Source: CAUZIZ01 sp963579905 (GTDB lineage Bacteria; Acidobacteriota; UBA6911; RPQK01; JAJDTT01). From it: DNA of 14,180 bases. Shown here piece after piece: positions 7,071 through 14,180 of the stretch (positions are counted from its first letter, which is position 1; each line of letters starts with the position of its first letter). The stretch spans positions 1 through 14,180 of the forward strand of contig CAUZIZ010000141.1 in assembly GCA_963579905.1 (NCBI GenBank), read 5' to 3'. The translations under genes were made by a program, and so were the position numbers. Under the pieces are notes generated by a model, which made no database searches, had not been told where the DNA came from, and saw nothing but the letters and a program-made list of their open reading frames with translations.

Positions 7071-7106
7071 GTGGCACGGCCTTCCAGGCAGGGATGCCCG
7101 TGCCAC
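7071..7106. repeat. Stem-loop with perfect 9-bp stem
   Basis: GTGGCACGG (7071-7079) is the exact reverse complement of CCGTGCCAC (7098-7106), leaving an 18-nt loop. No T-tract follows. It lies 118 bp after the aspartokinase-like stop codon and directly after repeat copy A. It may be another REP-like palindrome, or may stabilise the 3' end of the sulfatase message. Confidence 0.6.
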
Positions 7107-7158
7107 TACGGGATGTTGACGTTTCTTCCTGAATGATCCAGCGCAGCGGGGGCGGGAC

Positions 7159-7173
7159 TGACCTGAAACTTCA
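7159..7173 (+). repeat. 15-bp direct repeat TGACCTGAAACTTCA (second copy)
   Basis: The identical 15-mer occurs at 7006-7020, at the left edge of dispersed repeat copy A, and again here 153 bp downstream. The sequence after it (TTCGGAAC) also loosely resembles the inside of the 13.9-kb copy. It is probably the remnant of a third copy of the same element. Confidence 0.5.
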
Positions 7174-7217
7174 TTCGGAACTCGCACCTCCAGGTCGCCC
7201 AATAATGCGATACGTGA

Positions 7218-7349
7218 GGAAGCCTGAAGCGCGAGCGAGGGGTTGGAGGGCAGCGCAATGGGGGGACGAAGGGGCCTGAGGCGCGGCAAACAGCCAAGCC
7301 GGCGGGATTCGGGGTGTTCCCCGACCCCTCGCTTGCGCTTCAGGCTTCC
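7218..7349. repeat. Large inverted repeat, 29-bp arms with 74-bp loop
   Basis: The left arm, 7218-7246, and the right arm, 7321-7349, are reverse complements at 27 of 29 positions. The two differences give G-U pairs in a plus-strand transcript, so that RNA could pair along all 29 positions. The left arm begins GGAAGCCTGAAGCG. I recall similar palindromes scattered in acidobacterial and planctomycete genomes, but cannot verify this. It lies 48 bp beyond the SirB1-like stop and could act as a 3' structure for either convergent transcript. Confidence 0.75.
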
Positions 7350-7397
7350 ATAGCTCGGGAACTTTCGTTCTCGAATGGGGCAGCACCGCTGGGGGCG

Positions 7398-8225
7398 TTA
7401 GTTCCTGCGGGCCAGAAGACGTACCTGGGGAAGGCGCTCCTCGATAAGCTTTTTTACTCTTGCGTCCTGACTGTTTTGAACGAAAAATTCGAGGTCATCA
7501 AGGGCACCTGAATACTGCTCCAGGTCCAGCCTCACCAAACCTCTTTCTAGAATCTCGGGCAGCGCCTCCTCCAACAAAGGGAGACGCCGATCTAGAATCT
7601 GCAGAAGTAATGGATTGTTACCCGACCGGCGATAGGCTTGTTTGAGGTTCATCAGCATCCTCAATACGACAGCCCGGTTAGAGGTTTCGTTCAGATAATC
7701 ACGTTCGAACTCTACTTGTCCCCCGTGAACCTCGTCGAATCGCTGCTCGCACTCTTGTTCCAGCAGAATCTCCCCTCGATGGAAGGGATCGATAAACAAT
7801 TGATGGAAAGGCGCTGAGTACTTCAACAGAAAATGGCCGGGCATCGCTACGCATTGAAGACTCAACCCGAAATGTACTGCGACTTTACGGTAGAGAATGG
7901 CCAGCGAGATCGGAATGCCCTTCTTTCGATCCAAAACGAACGTCAGGTAGCTGTTATTAGCGTTGTAATAGTCGTGAATATTCCCCTGAAACCCCTCCTG
8001 TTGAAAGAAAACATCGTTGAGACAGTTGATGATCTCGAAGACTTCTCTCTTTCCAGCCAGTCGATCCTCGACCCGGCGACACAGTGCTGATACTCGCTCT
8101 GTGTAGGCATCCGAGTCGAAATTCGAGCTCTTGACTCGACAGAGCTGAAGAGCAATCTCGAAAAGGTCCCATTCATCCTCCGGTCCCTTTACGATCCCGA
8201 GATAGTCATTCAGCGGCTGTCCCAT
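7398..8225 (-). CDS. SirB1/YchA-type transglutaminase-like protein
   Basis: From the ATG at 8225 the protein has 275 residues, close to E. coli YchA/SirB1 (about 269). It carries the transglutaminase-like SirB1 domain: NNSYLTFVLDRKKGIPISLAILY (90-112), VAMPGHFLLKY (126-136) and LFIDPFHRGEILL (143-155). A C-terminal helical, TPR-like segment follows (about 185-270; LMNLKQAYRR, LEQYSGALDDLEFFVQ). The usual transglutaminase nucleophile Cys is not evident, as is common in this group; His131 and Asp146 are conserved-looking. The exact biochemical role of the family is poorly defined. The open frame extends to a GTG at 8297 (299 residues), but the ATG at 8225 is preferred: GGAAAG lies 4 nt upstream, the GTG has no Shine-Dalgarno, and family members start about here. 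No signal peptide. It is a separate unit, divergent from the M23 peptidase. Confidence 0.88.
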   Translation of the reverse strand: MGQPLNDYLGIVKGPEDEWDLFEIALQLCRVKSSNFDSDAYTERVSALCRRVEDRLAGKREVFEIINCLNDVFFQQEGFQGNIHDYYNANNSYLTFVLDRKKGIPISLAILYRKVAVHFGLSLQCVAMPGHFLLKYSAPFHQLFIDPFHRGEILLEQECEQRFDEVHGGQVEFERDYLNETSNRAVVLRMLMNLKQAYRRSGNNPLLLQILDRRLPLLEEALPEILERGLVRLDLEQYSGALDDLEFFVQNSQDARVKKLIEERLPQVRLLARRN

Positions 8226-8229
8226 AGTT

Positions 8230-8235
8230 CTTTCC
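8230..8235 (-). promoter_or_regulatory. Ribosome binding site deciding the SirB1-like start
   Basis: On the minus strand GGAAAG precedes the ATG at 8225 with a 4-nt spacer (AACT). The competing GTG start at 8297 has only a pyrimidine-rich leader, so this site favours the shorter 275-residue product. Confidence 0.45.
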
Positions 8236-8312
8236 ACTGACTGGAAGAGCCGACCGAATTCAGGTCGGCGATATGGCGGTAATCGTAGTTCTCCCACGGC
8301 TCAAAGTCAAAA

Positions 8313-8357
8313 GGGGTGAGGGGGCTGATCCGTGTGGTTTTTCCAACCCTCATCCCC
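8313..8357. other. Bulged stem-loop in the SirB1/M23 divergent gap
   Basis: GGGGTGAGGG (8313-8322) pairs with CCCTCATCCCC (8347-8357), leaving one bulged A. It lies 27 bp before the M23 start, between two divergently transcribed genes. It could be a 5' leader hairpin or an operator-like palindrome. No clear -35/-10 pair is visible around it. Confidence 0.35.
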
Positions 8358-8384
8358 GTGTTACTCTGACAAGCGAACCCGATT

Positions 8385-9350
8385 ATGCGTACCATCTCAG
8401 ACGTCTCGCTTCTTAGAGATTCCCGCCCGACTCGCCCGACTCTTCAGATCATTCTTGCCCTAAGCATTTTGGGAGGCACACCACTCGTAGCCGAGACTGA
8501 GGCGCCGAAGGACGCAGCAAGTCGGGAAAAGCTTCAGGTTTCCCATCGCGCTCGCTCGCTGCAGCCCGGTGAGGTCGTACTGGTCGAGGTCCAGTCAAGC
8601 GAGCGGGTCGATCGGATTGTCGGCATAATCTTCGATCAGGAGGTGCCGTTCGAAGTGGGCGAAGGCGTAGCTCCAGCTCACTGGTGGGGACTGGTCGGCC
8701 TCGACCTGGAGGTCAGTCCGGGTGAGTATGTCCTTCAATTGGACGCCTTTCGGCAGGGTCGTCCTATCGGAAAGACCCAATATTCTCTGCAGGTTGAGAA
8801 GAAGGACTTCCCAACCCGTCGCCTGACTCTGCCGAAGCGGTTCGTAAGCCCTCCTGAAGAGGCGCTCGGAAGAATCCGAAAGGAATCGCGGAGAATCTCA
8901 GCGCTGTTTGGCGACTTCACGCCGGAACGGCGGTGGAAGGGACCGTTCGACCGACCCACCGAAGGGGCTCCAACAAGCAGCTTCGGCAAGCGCAGCATTC
9001 TCAATGGACAGCCCCGGAGTCCCCACACGGGAACCGATTTTCAGGCGGCGAAGGGCACTCCTGTCAAGGCACCAAACTTAGGTAAGGTGGTCCTGGCGGC
9101 TGATCTCTACTACTCTGGCAACACAATCATCCTCGATCATGGCCAGGGTCTTTACTCCTACTTCGGTCACCTGCAAGATTCCAAGGTCAGCCAGGACGCC
9201 CTGGTTTCGACAGGGGCAGTGATCGGCAGCGTCGGGGCCACAGGACGGGTCACTGGTCCACACCTACATTGGTCGGTTCGCTTGCGGAAGGCCCGAGTCG
9301 ATCCTCTATCCCTGATAGCGGTGCTGTCCTCCTTCCGACTTGCCGAATAG
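8385..9350 (+). CDS. Secreted M23 family (LytM) metallopeptidase
   Basis: The 321-residue protein is an M23/LytM zinc endopeptidase, a family that usually cleaves peptide cross-links in peptidoglycan. A long n-region (1-18) and hydrophobic stretch (19-35, ending GTPLVA) form a signal peptide or signal anchor. A beta-rich N-terminal domain follows (about 50-140, with PGEVVLVEV and SPGEYVLQLDA). The LytM domain (about 195-310) shows HTGTD (His214, Asp218), GHL (His262) and HLHW (His293, His295), so both the zinc ligands (His214, Asp218, His295) and the catalytic histidines (His262, His293) are present. It is likely active. The FGKR and GTPVKAP blocks are typical of the family. The ATG at 8385 has only a weak Shine-Dalgarno, but the signal peptide directly behind it supports the start. 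It ends 15 bp before the convergent broken histidine-kinase gene, and stands as a single-gene unit. Confidence 0.93.
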   Translation: MRTISDVSLLRDSRPTRPTLQIILALSILGGTPLVAETEAPKDAASREKLQVSHRARSLQPGEVVLVEVQSSERVDRIVGIIFDQEVPFEVGEGVAPAHWWGLVGLDLEVSPGEYVLQLDAFRQGRPIGKTQYSLQVEKKDFPTRRLTLPKRFVSPPEEALGRIRKESRRISALFGDFTPERRWKGPFDRPTEGAPTSSFGKRSILNGQPRSPHTGTDFQAAKGTPVKAPNLGKVVLAADLYYSGNTIILDHGQGLYSYFGHLQDSKVSQDALVSTGAVIGSVGATGRVTGPHLHWSVRLRKARVDPLSLIAVLSSFRLAE

Positions 9351-9360
9351 TTGTTCCCGG

Positions 9361-9376
9361 CCCGATTACCATCGGG
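9361..9376. terminator. Stem-loop after M23 gene, no T-tract
   Basis: CCCGAT-TACC-ATCGGG forms a perfect 6-bp stem 11 bp beyond the M23 stop codon, also overlapping the end of the convergent pseudogene. It is flanked by CCCGG and CGGGG that could lengthen it. No U-run follows on either strand, so it is at best a 3'-end structure rather than a classic intrinsic terminator. Confidence 0.3.
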
Positions 9377-10536
9377 AGTCGGGGACACGAACACCGGAGG
9401 AAGTAGGTGAGAAAAAGACTCGAGATGTCTTCGGTTTACTGTCGGTGGGCAAGGTGGTGCAGACCTCGGGAAAGTAGATTCTGAATGTGCTGCCTTCGCC
9501 GATCCGGCTCTGGACCCTGATCCGTCCGCCACTTCACCTGACGATACCGTAGGCGAGGGAGAGGCCCAATCCACTTCCTTTTCCCTTACCCTTGGTCGTA
9601 AAGAAAGGTTCGAAGACGCGCTCGAGCGTCTCCTTGTCCATTCCACAGCCGTTGTCACTGACGGTCAATCGGCCCGAGTCTCGCCAGCAATCCCCGTTGC
9701 AATGAGAAGCCGGCCACCTTGGGGCATGGCTTCTTGAGCGTTCAGAGCCAGGATCATCAGAATTTGCTCGAAGTCTTCAGGATCGATCGATACCTGTCCA
9801 ATCTTGGGCGCCAGCTCCGTTTCCAATTGGATGTCGATGCCAAGAAGATCTCGGAGTGCCCCTTCACTGTTGGTGATCAGCGAGTTCAGGTCGACGCTCC
9901 TTGGCCGCGGCCCACCGCCGATGGTGTTAATAAGTGCAAGCCGCCCAGTGAACAGGCCCGCCTCATCCCCAGCCTTCTTGATCTTCTCCACATCCTTACG
10001 CAGCGGATCAAGCTCTGGAATGCGCTTGAGTAAGAGCTGGCTGTGGATTGAGGCAACTGTCAAAAAGTTGTTGGAGTCATGGACGAGGGACCGGGCGAAC
10101 CTGCCCAGAGACTCCATCCTCTGTTCCAGGCCTTGTTGCTCCATCTTTTCGTAGGACCTGTGATCTCGCGGACAACGACGAGTGCTCCGACGGCTGTTCG
10201 GACTTCTCCAATGAGGCCGAGATGAAACGACCAGTTCCTTATATCTCCACCAGAGATGGCACTTCGTAGCTCGCAACCCCTGGGGTCACCGATCTCGAAG
10301 ACTCGCTCGAGACACTTTGAGAGGATCCGGTGATCGTCGGGTAAAAGAGAATCGTAGAGATTCGAGCCCAACTTGGCTGCAGGAATCCAATCAGTCTTAT
10401 CAGAGTAGACAAACTGGATGATACCGTCCTGAGCCAAACTGAATGCGCTGTCGGGGGTGGCTTTTAACAGAGCAGTCCAGCGTTGCTCCGATCTCTGGAT
10501 TGCTTCCTCCAGCTCGGTTAGACGAAAAAGGTCCAT
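9366..10536 (-). pseudogene. Broken PAS-domain sensor histidine kinase
   Basis: All parts of a sensor kinase are present but spread over three frames. From the ATG at 10536: a coiled coil, then a PAS domain (SEQRWTALLKATPDSAF...) running to VREITGPT. Near 10147-10160 the frame shifts into SYEKMEQQGLEQRMESLGRF and the H-box RSLVHDSNNFLTV (His codon 10079-10081), then the N-box-like ILMILALNAQEAMPQGG. Near 9663-9675 it shifts again, with probable loss of some residues, into LTVSDNGCGMD (G1 box), VFEPFFTTKGKG and GSGLGLSLAYGIVR. An in-frame TGA (9534-9536) follows before SGGRIRV and GEGSTFRIYFP. Two frameshifts plus a nonsense codon indicate decay rather than one sequencing slip. The coiled coil continues upstream of 10536 until a TAG 17 codons earlier, so the original N-terminus may have been longer. 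No response-regulator partner is nearby. Confidence 0.85.
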
Positions 10537-10750
10537 TCTCTCCTCTTGCAGCCTGTTCAGATCCTGGTCTTCGTGGGTTCGGCCTCCCTACTGCATATCG
10601 GTCAGCAGCTTTTTCAGGCGTAGTGTCTTTCATAAATACGATGATATTGGTGGTGAGTGCGACGGACTCGACGGTGTCAAGCGCCGCCGACGCGAGGGCT
10701 CGACGCAATGTCGACGACGAGCGGTAGAGCTTGAGGTATATTGGCAGCAT
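10537..10750. other. Gap between kinase pseudogene and M64 gene
   Basis: No clear gene is visible in this stretch. GAGGAGA just upstream of 10536 on the minus strand resembles a ribosome binding site but also encodes part of a coiled coil, so it may be coincidental. On the plus strand TATATT (10737-10742) lies 8 bp before the M64 ATG and could be a -10 box of a leaderless transcript; no matching -35 is visible. Confidence 0.3.
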
Positions 10751-12172
10751 ATGAAGACTAGGATAGGAGTGCTTGTAACTCTCTTCCTGACCCTGACATC
10801 GACCGGCATCTGCCAGCGGTTCGACCACGATTTCACCGGTGCGACAATGCGTTTGGACTTCTACCATACGGGCAGCACATCCCAGGAATACATCAGCTTG
10901 GATCGGACGTTGATTGAGGGACCCTGGGCGGGCAGCCGGACGCACTTGATTGACCAGTCCAACCTGGGAAAATACTTCTTCGAGGTTGTAGACCTGGGCA
11001 CGAATCGGACACTCTACTCTCAGGGATTTTCCAGCATCTACGGAGAATGGGAGACGACTGCCAAAGCCAAACGGGAGGCATTCAGAACGCTTCCTGAGGG
11101 AATTCGTTTCCCTGAGCCCAGGCGTCCAGTTCAGATCCGGCTCAGGAAGCGTGGACCAGATCAGAGTTTCCTTGAAATCTGGTCCACCGAAATCGAACCC
11201 ACCTCCCGCTTTGTCGCTCGGCCAGCGATCGACTCCCGGGACATCTTGTTGTTGGCCGAAAACGGCCTTCCGTCGAGGCAGGTGGATCTACTGCTACTAG
11301 GAGATGGGTACACCCGTAAAGAGAGACGGGAGTTTGAGCGGGATGCGAAGCGCTTCATGAAGGAACTGTTCTCGGTTGAGCCGTTTGGCTCTCGTCGGAA
11401 CGATTTCACCCTAAGGGCCATCTTCGTCCCATCGGCTGAATCGGGGATCTCCAGGCCCCGAGCAGGCGTCTTCCACAACACCCCTCTGGGTACGAGCTAC
11501 AATTCACTCGACTCGGAACGGTATATCTTGAGCGTCGAAGACAGAAAGTGGCGAGACATCGCCGCGGCCGCTCCCCATGATTTTGTGATCATACTTGTCA
11601 ACAATCAAAAGTACGGCGGCGGCGGCATCTACCGACTGTATGCTACTGCTGCTGCGAGTTCGGACTTCAGCTCTTATCTGTTCGTCCACGAGTTTGGACA
11701 CAGTTTTGCGGGCCTTGCCGACGAATACTACACCTCCGACGTCGCCTATGAAGACTTCATTCCGGCCAACACCGAACCTTGGGAGCCAAATATCACATCG
11801 CTGCTTGATCCAGGAAGCCTGAAATGGTCGGAGCTGGTTCAGGAGGGAACGCCGATCCCTACGCCCTGGAGCAAGAAGGAGTACGAGGAGGCTTCCCGCT
11901 CTTTTGAGGAAAGGCGCCGGAAGCTGTGGGCGAAAGGCGCGTCCGAGGAAGCCCTGGAACATCTGTTTGAGGAGCAGCGGTCTCATTTCTTTCAGATGCT
12001 GTCGACTCAAGAACACTCAACCGCAGTGGGAGCGTTCGAGGGAGCAAGCTATCAGGCGAAAGGACTTTTCAGACCTGAGATTTCTTGCATCATGTTCTCC
12101 CGCAGCGAAAAGGGATTCTGCAGAGTCTGTCGCCAAGCCATCGACCGCGCAATCGATTTGCAAGTAAAGTGA
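10751..12172 (+). CDS. Secreted M64 family zinc metallopeptidase
   Basis: From the ATG at 10751 the protein has 473 residues. A signal peptide (MKTRIGVLVTLFLTLTSTGICQ, split here as 1-20 plus CQ) ends near residue 22, possibly with a lipobox-like Cys21. An N-terminal beta domain (about 25-165) matches the M64 N-domain layout (MRLDFYHTG; GEWETTAKAKREAFRTLPEGIRFP). The catalytic domain starts at VDLLLLGDGYTRKERREFERDA (178-199) and holds the zinc motif HEFGHSFAGLADEY (313-326), with His313, Glu314 and His317; Asp324 is the likely third ligand. Near the end, SCIMFSRSEKGFCRVCR (445-461) is a conserved family block with a CxxC. M64 includes IgA-peptidase-related enzymes; here the substrate is unknown. 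The open frame runs upstream to 10457, but that part is antisense to the kinase pseudogene and the signal peptide fixes the start. A long charged insert lies at 360-415. Confidence 0.92.
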   Translation: MKTRIGVLVTLFLTLTSTGICQRFDHDFTGATMRLDFYHTGSTSQEYISLDRTLIEGPWAGSRTHLIDQSNLGKYFFEVVDLGTNRTLYSQGFSSIYGEWETTAKAKREAFRTLPEGIRFPEPRRPVQIRLRKRGPDQSFLEIWSTEIEPTSRFVARPAIDSRDILLLAENGLPSRQVDLLLLGDGYTRKERREFERDAKRFMKELFSVEPFGSRRNDFTLRAIFVPSAESGISRPRAGVFHNTPLGTSYNSLDSERYILSVEDRKWRDIAAAAPHDFVIILVNNQKYGGGGIYRLYATAAASSDFSSYLFVHEFGHSFAGLADEYYTSDVAYEDFIPANTEPWEPNITSLLDPGSLKWSELVQEGTPIPTPWSKKEYEEASRSFEERRRKLWAKGASEEALEHLFEEQRSHFFQMLSTQEHSTAVGAFEGASYQAKGLFRPEISCIMFSRSEKGFCRVCRQAIDRAIDLQVK

Positions 12173-12265
12173 CGGGCGGAAAAAGCACCTCTCCTGACGG
12201 ATCTCAGAGAAGGCGGTATTCGAGGCGCCAAAGTATTGCTGCCGAATTGATAGGGCGAGGAATTG

Positions 12266-13771
12266 TCAGCCTGCCCCCGGGCCCAGTGTCTCGGCTTTGT
12301 AGCCCCCACGCGACCTGAAGTAGAAAATCAGGACCAGATAGCAGGCAAGCATGATGATCGGCAAGAACGCGACGCTGGCAAGTGCACCGCGCTTGGCTCC
12401 TTCTTGCAACCCCGAGACTACCTGCTTTTCGGAGCCGGTGGCTCCCTCCATCTTTTGTGAATCGATGGTCCGATAAGAACCGAAAACGCTGAGCCTTTCG
12501 TCGCCGGCTACTCTTTCATGCAGGGACGGATCTTTCGCCAGAAGCTGTTGGTCGACCTCGCGGTCCTGGACATTGCCCAATAGGGCGGCGCCCACGACAC
12601 CAACACCAAGCATGCCCACCGCTCCGATCGTATTCAGCGTCAGTGCACCACCCTTGGGGAACTGTTCCGATACAACCCCCAGCATGGTTGGCCAGAAAAA
12701 CGTCTTCCCGAAACCGTAAAGAGTCGCGGCCAGCAAGACCGCAAAACCGGTCGACTGAGAAAGGAAAATGAGCCCAACCGCGGCAATCAGACTGCTGACA
12801 GCCAATAGCCCCAGGGGAGAGATCCTGTGAACGATCGGCCCAGCGAAGAAGCGAAGAACCATCATGATGAGAGATGTGTAGACCAGAACCCAGCCTGCCT
12901 GCAGGCCGAGGCGCTCCATCTCTGGGGTCAGCAGGGAGGTAATCCAGCTGTCCGTGCCCAACTCGGTCGTAGCTAACGGGATCATCACCAGCAGCAAGAA
13001 CAGAAACATGGGGCGGCCCCAGGATCGGGCGTAGAGTCCGTAGGCGAGCACGAGCGCACCACCCGTCAGCCACAGAACGCCTGCTGGCAGTTCGGCCACT
13101 CGACCCACCTCCAGCAGAATCAGCCCGACCACTAGGACGCATCCCAGGATTCCCGCTTCCTGCAACATTGCTTTATATGAAACACCGGCCGCCACGCGCT
13201 CCTGTATCGGAAACTGCGCCCGAATCATCATGACTCCGTAGACCAGGGTGGGGAGAAAGATTAGAGCTACCTTCCAACGCCAGTCCACAGCGGGTCCAAT
13301 CAAGAGTCCAATCAGGCCCCCCAACACCAGCCCGCCAGGCCAACCCGCGTGAAGGATGTTCAGCCACTTCGTCTTTTCCCGGGGAAAGATAGTCGTTACC
13401 ACCGGATTAATCACCGCCTCTACGGTCCCGTTTCCGAGAGCCACGATGAAGGTGCCGACATAAAGGCCCCAATACCCCTCCGCTGTGATCGTGACAATGG
13501 CTGAAGAGACGTGACAGACGAACGCGAAGAGCATCGCCTTAGAATAGCCAACACGATCCACAACCAGACTGAACAGGATAATGCTGATCGCGAAAGGCCA
13601 CAGACCAACGCCGAAGATCTCGCCCTTCTGTGTCTCGGTCAAATTGAACTGCTCGCCCCAGGTATCGATGACCTGAGTTCGAACGATGAATCCGAAGGCG
13701 GTGGCAATCAGAGAGATAAAACAGGCCCAGAAGAGCCACTTCTCTTTCTGATCAAGATTCGTTCCTCTCAT
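12266..13771 (-). CDS. MFS transporter, sugar/solute type
   Basis: The 501-residue membrane protein has about 12-14 hydrophobic helices (roughly 12-32, 55-75, 79-97, 102-122, 145-162, 168-185, 207-222, 230-247, 254-270, 293-312, 320-338, 342-362, 380-400 and 466-486). The MFS motif-A-like VDRVGYSKA follows helix 2 (71-79). Charged or aromatic residues within helices suggest a polar substrate. Before the last helix is a long hydrophilic loop (about 402-465), which I recall from related transporters of similar bacteria, so it is not a sequencing artefact. It probably moves a sugar or organic acid across the inner membrane; the substrate cannot be told. The ATG at 13771 is supported by AGGAG (13781-13785, complement), 9 nt upstream. 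It converges on the M64 gene across 93 bp, in which I find no clear terminator, and it has no partner gene in the window. Confidence 0.9.
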   Translation of the reverse strand: MRGTNLDQKEKWLFWACFISLIATAFGFIVRTQVIDTWGEQFNLTETQKGEIFGVGLWPFAISIILFSLVVDRVGYSKAMLFAFVCHVSSAIVTITAEGYWGLYVGTFIVALGNGTVEAVINPVVTTIFPREKTKWLNILHAGWPGGLVLGGLIGLLIGPAVDWRWKVALIFLPTLVYGVMMIRAQFPIQERVAAGVSYKAMLQEAGILGCVLVVGLILLEVGRVAELPAGVLWLTGGALVLAYGLYARSWGRPMFLFLLLVMIPLATTELGTDSWITSLLTPEMERLGLQAGWVLVYTSLIMMVLRFFAGPIVHRISPLGLLAVSSLIAAVGLIFLSQSTGFAVLLAATLYGFGKTFFWPTMLGVVSEQFPKGGALTLNTIGAVGMLGVGVVGAALLGNVQDREVDQQLLAKDPSLHERVAGDERLSVFGSYRTIDSQKMEGATGSEKQVVSGLQEGAKRGALASVAFLPIIMLACYLVLIFYFRSRGGYKAETLGPGAG

Positions 13772-13889
13772 CTGGAATGTCTCCTGTCGTCAACAGCGAT
13801 TGGAAGCAAGAAACCGATCCGCAATCACCTAGACGATCCGAGGATAGACAGATTCCAGACAAATACCAAGACCTTGGGCATCAGCTGAG

Positions 13890-13936
13890 CTGAAACTTGA
13901 ACGGTTCGTCGGAACGTCTGAACGTCGCACGTCTCT
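13890..13936 (+). repeat. Dispersed repeat, copy B
   Basis: This is the second copy of the 7010-7056 element, in direct orientation, with the identical 20-base core at 13914-13933 and 40 of 47 matches overall. It sits about 120 bp upstream of the MFS start. Part of it joins an inverted repeat with 13961-13969 (CGTCGGAAC / GTTCCGACG). Confidence 0.75.
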
Positions 13937-14107
13937 GCTCCCGGGAAAGAGCGGCGAGCGGTTCCGACGGAAACTTCGAATGGCGAGGTGATCATGAAGA
14001 ATCGCCAGATGACAGAGCCGTGGCTGTGAGAAGGTGTCGCAAAAGTCCACATCAGAATCCGCGACGCTCAGAGAGGGCTGCCACTTCTGTGATAGGCCCT
14101 TCCAAGG

Positions 14108-14126
14108 AGGCTGCTAAAGGCAGCCT
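14108..14126. other. 7-bp stem hairpin AGGCTGC-TAAAG-GCAGCCT
   Basis: This perfect 7-bp stem with a 5-nt loop is preceded by AGGGC/GCCCT, which could close a neighbouring stem. It may belong to the 5' leader or 3' end of a gene beyond the window. No T-tract follows and no known riboswitch consensus is recognised. Confidence 0.4.
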
Positions 14127-14180
14127 ACGTGTTAGGCTTTCACCTTGACCTGGTTCGAGCACTAAGGAGTAGGTGAATCC

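Larger units (their letters stand above)
6954..7397. other. Gene-free repeat island
   Basis: This 444-bp stretch between the convergent aspartokinase-like and SirB1-like genes has no credible coding sequence. It is dense in structure: a repeat also present near 13.9 kb (7010-7056), a 9-bp perfect stem (7071-7079 with 7098-7106), a second copy of TGACCTGAAACTTCA (7159-7173), and a 29-bp-arm inverted repeat (7218-7349). It looks like stacked intergenic REP-like elements. Confidence 0.65.
13772..14180. other. Gene-free right edge with repeat and hairpins
   Basis: No credible gene is seen in this 409-bp stretch upstream of the MFS gene. It contains dispersed repeat copy B (13890-13936), an inverted repeat (13907-13915 with 13961-13969), a TGGCGA/TCGCCA pair (13981-13986 with 14002-14007) and a tight hairpin at 14108-14126. 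The MFS promoter should lie within the first 100 bp or so; I find no strong -35/-10 pair. Confidence 0.5.

Noticed and set aside
8226..8297. A GTG start adding 24 residues to the SirB1-like protein
   Set aside because: It has no Shine-Dalgarno, and the shorter form matches family length and has GGAAAG before its ATG.
10457..10750. A 98-residue N-terminal extension of the M64 peptidase
   Set aside because: It is antisense to the histidine-kinase pseudogene, and a proper signal peptide begins at the ATG at 10751, which is the natural start.
12173..12265. A bidirectional terminator between the convergent M64 and MFS genes
   Set aside because: I found no stem with a neighbouring T-tract on either strand in this 93-bp gap.
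13897..14148. An 83-codon plus-strand open frame at the right edge
   Set aside because: It runs through the dispersed repeat and hairpins, lacks a ribosome binding site and has no recognisable domain.
14145..14172. A tRNA-like GGTTCGAGC (T-loop look-alike)
   Set aside because: The flanking bases do not form a 5-bp T-stem and no acceptor, D or anticodon arms can be drawn.

Overview
The window reads as bacterial chromosome from a moderately GC-rich organism, most likely Acidobacteriota. The main argument is a pair of secreted proteins that join a carboxypeptidase-regulatory-like N-terminal domain, with DGSPLPGSI and GCELR motifs, to C-terminal TPRs. I know this architecture from acidobacterial genomes. 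Palindromic and dispersed intergenic repeats and an M64-family peptidase fit the same background. I see no phage, transposase, CRISPR array, rRNA or tRNA.

Layout. Positions 1-298 hold no gene, only small stem-loops and two related palindromes. On the minus strand, from 4590 down to 299, four genes lie head to tail: TPR protein 2, TPR protein 1, a SUMF1-domain protein whose start overlaps the TPR1 stop (ATGA), and a D-2-hydroxyacid dehydrogenase. Diverging from them, at 4797-6953 on the plus strand, are a type I sulfatase with a CTPSR active-site motif and, 24 bp later, a short protein resembling the N-terminal half of aspartate kinase but without its nucleotide-binding motifs. Positions 6954-7397 form a gene-free island of repeats and inverted repeats. 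Next come a SirB1/YchA-type transglutaminase-like protein (minus) and, diverging from it, a secreted M23 endopeptidase (plus). A broken PAS/histidine-kinase gene (minus, about 9366-10536) follows, then a secreted M64 metallopeptidase (plus) and, convergent with it, an MFS transporter (minus). The last 409 bp hold no gene but carry a second copy of a repeat from the 7.0-kb island.

How the genes may work together. The sulfatase needs its Cys56 oxidised to formylglycine. The SUMF1-domain neighbour would be the obvious candidate, but both copper-binding catalytic cysteines of aerobic formylglycine-generating enzyme are replaced (Thr205, Ser210), so it is unlikely to be that maturase. The cluster 299-6953 may handle a sulfated or phosphorylated organic substrate, with the dehydrogenase acting on a hydroxyacid product; this is inference from gene content only. 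The remaining genes (SirB1, M23, M64, MFS) look like independent units. The oddest items are the cysteine-less SUMF1 protein opposite a Cys-type sulfatase, the truncated pseudo-aspartokinase downstream of that sulfatase, and the intergenic repeats.
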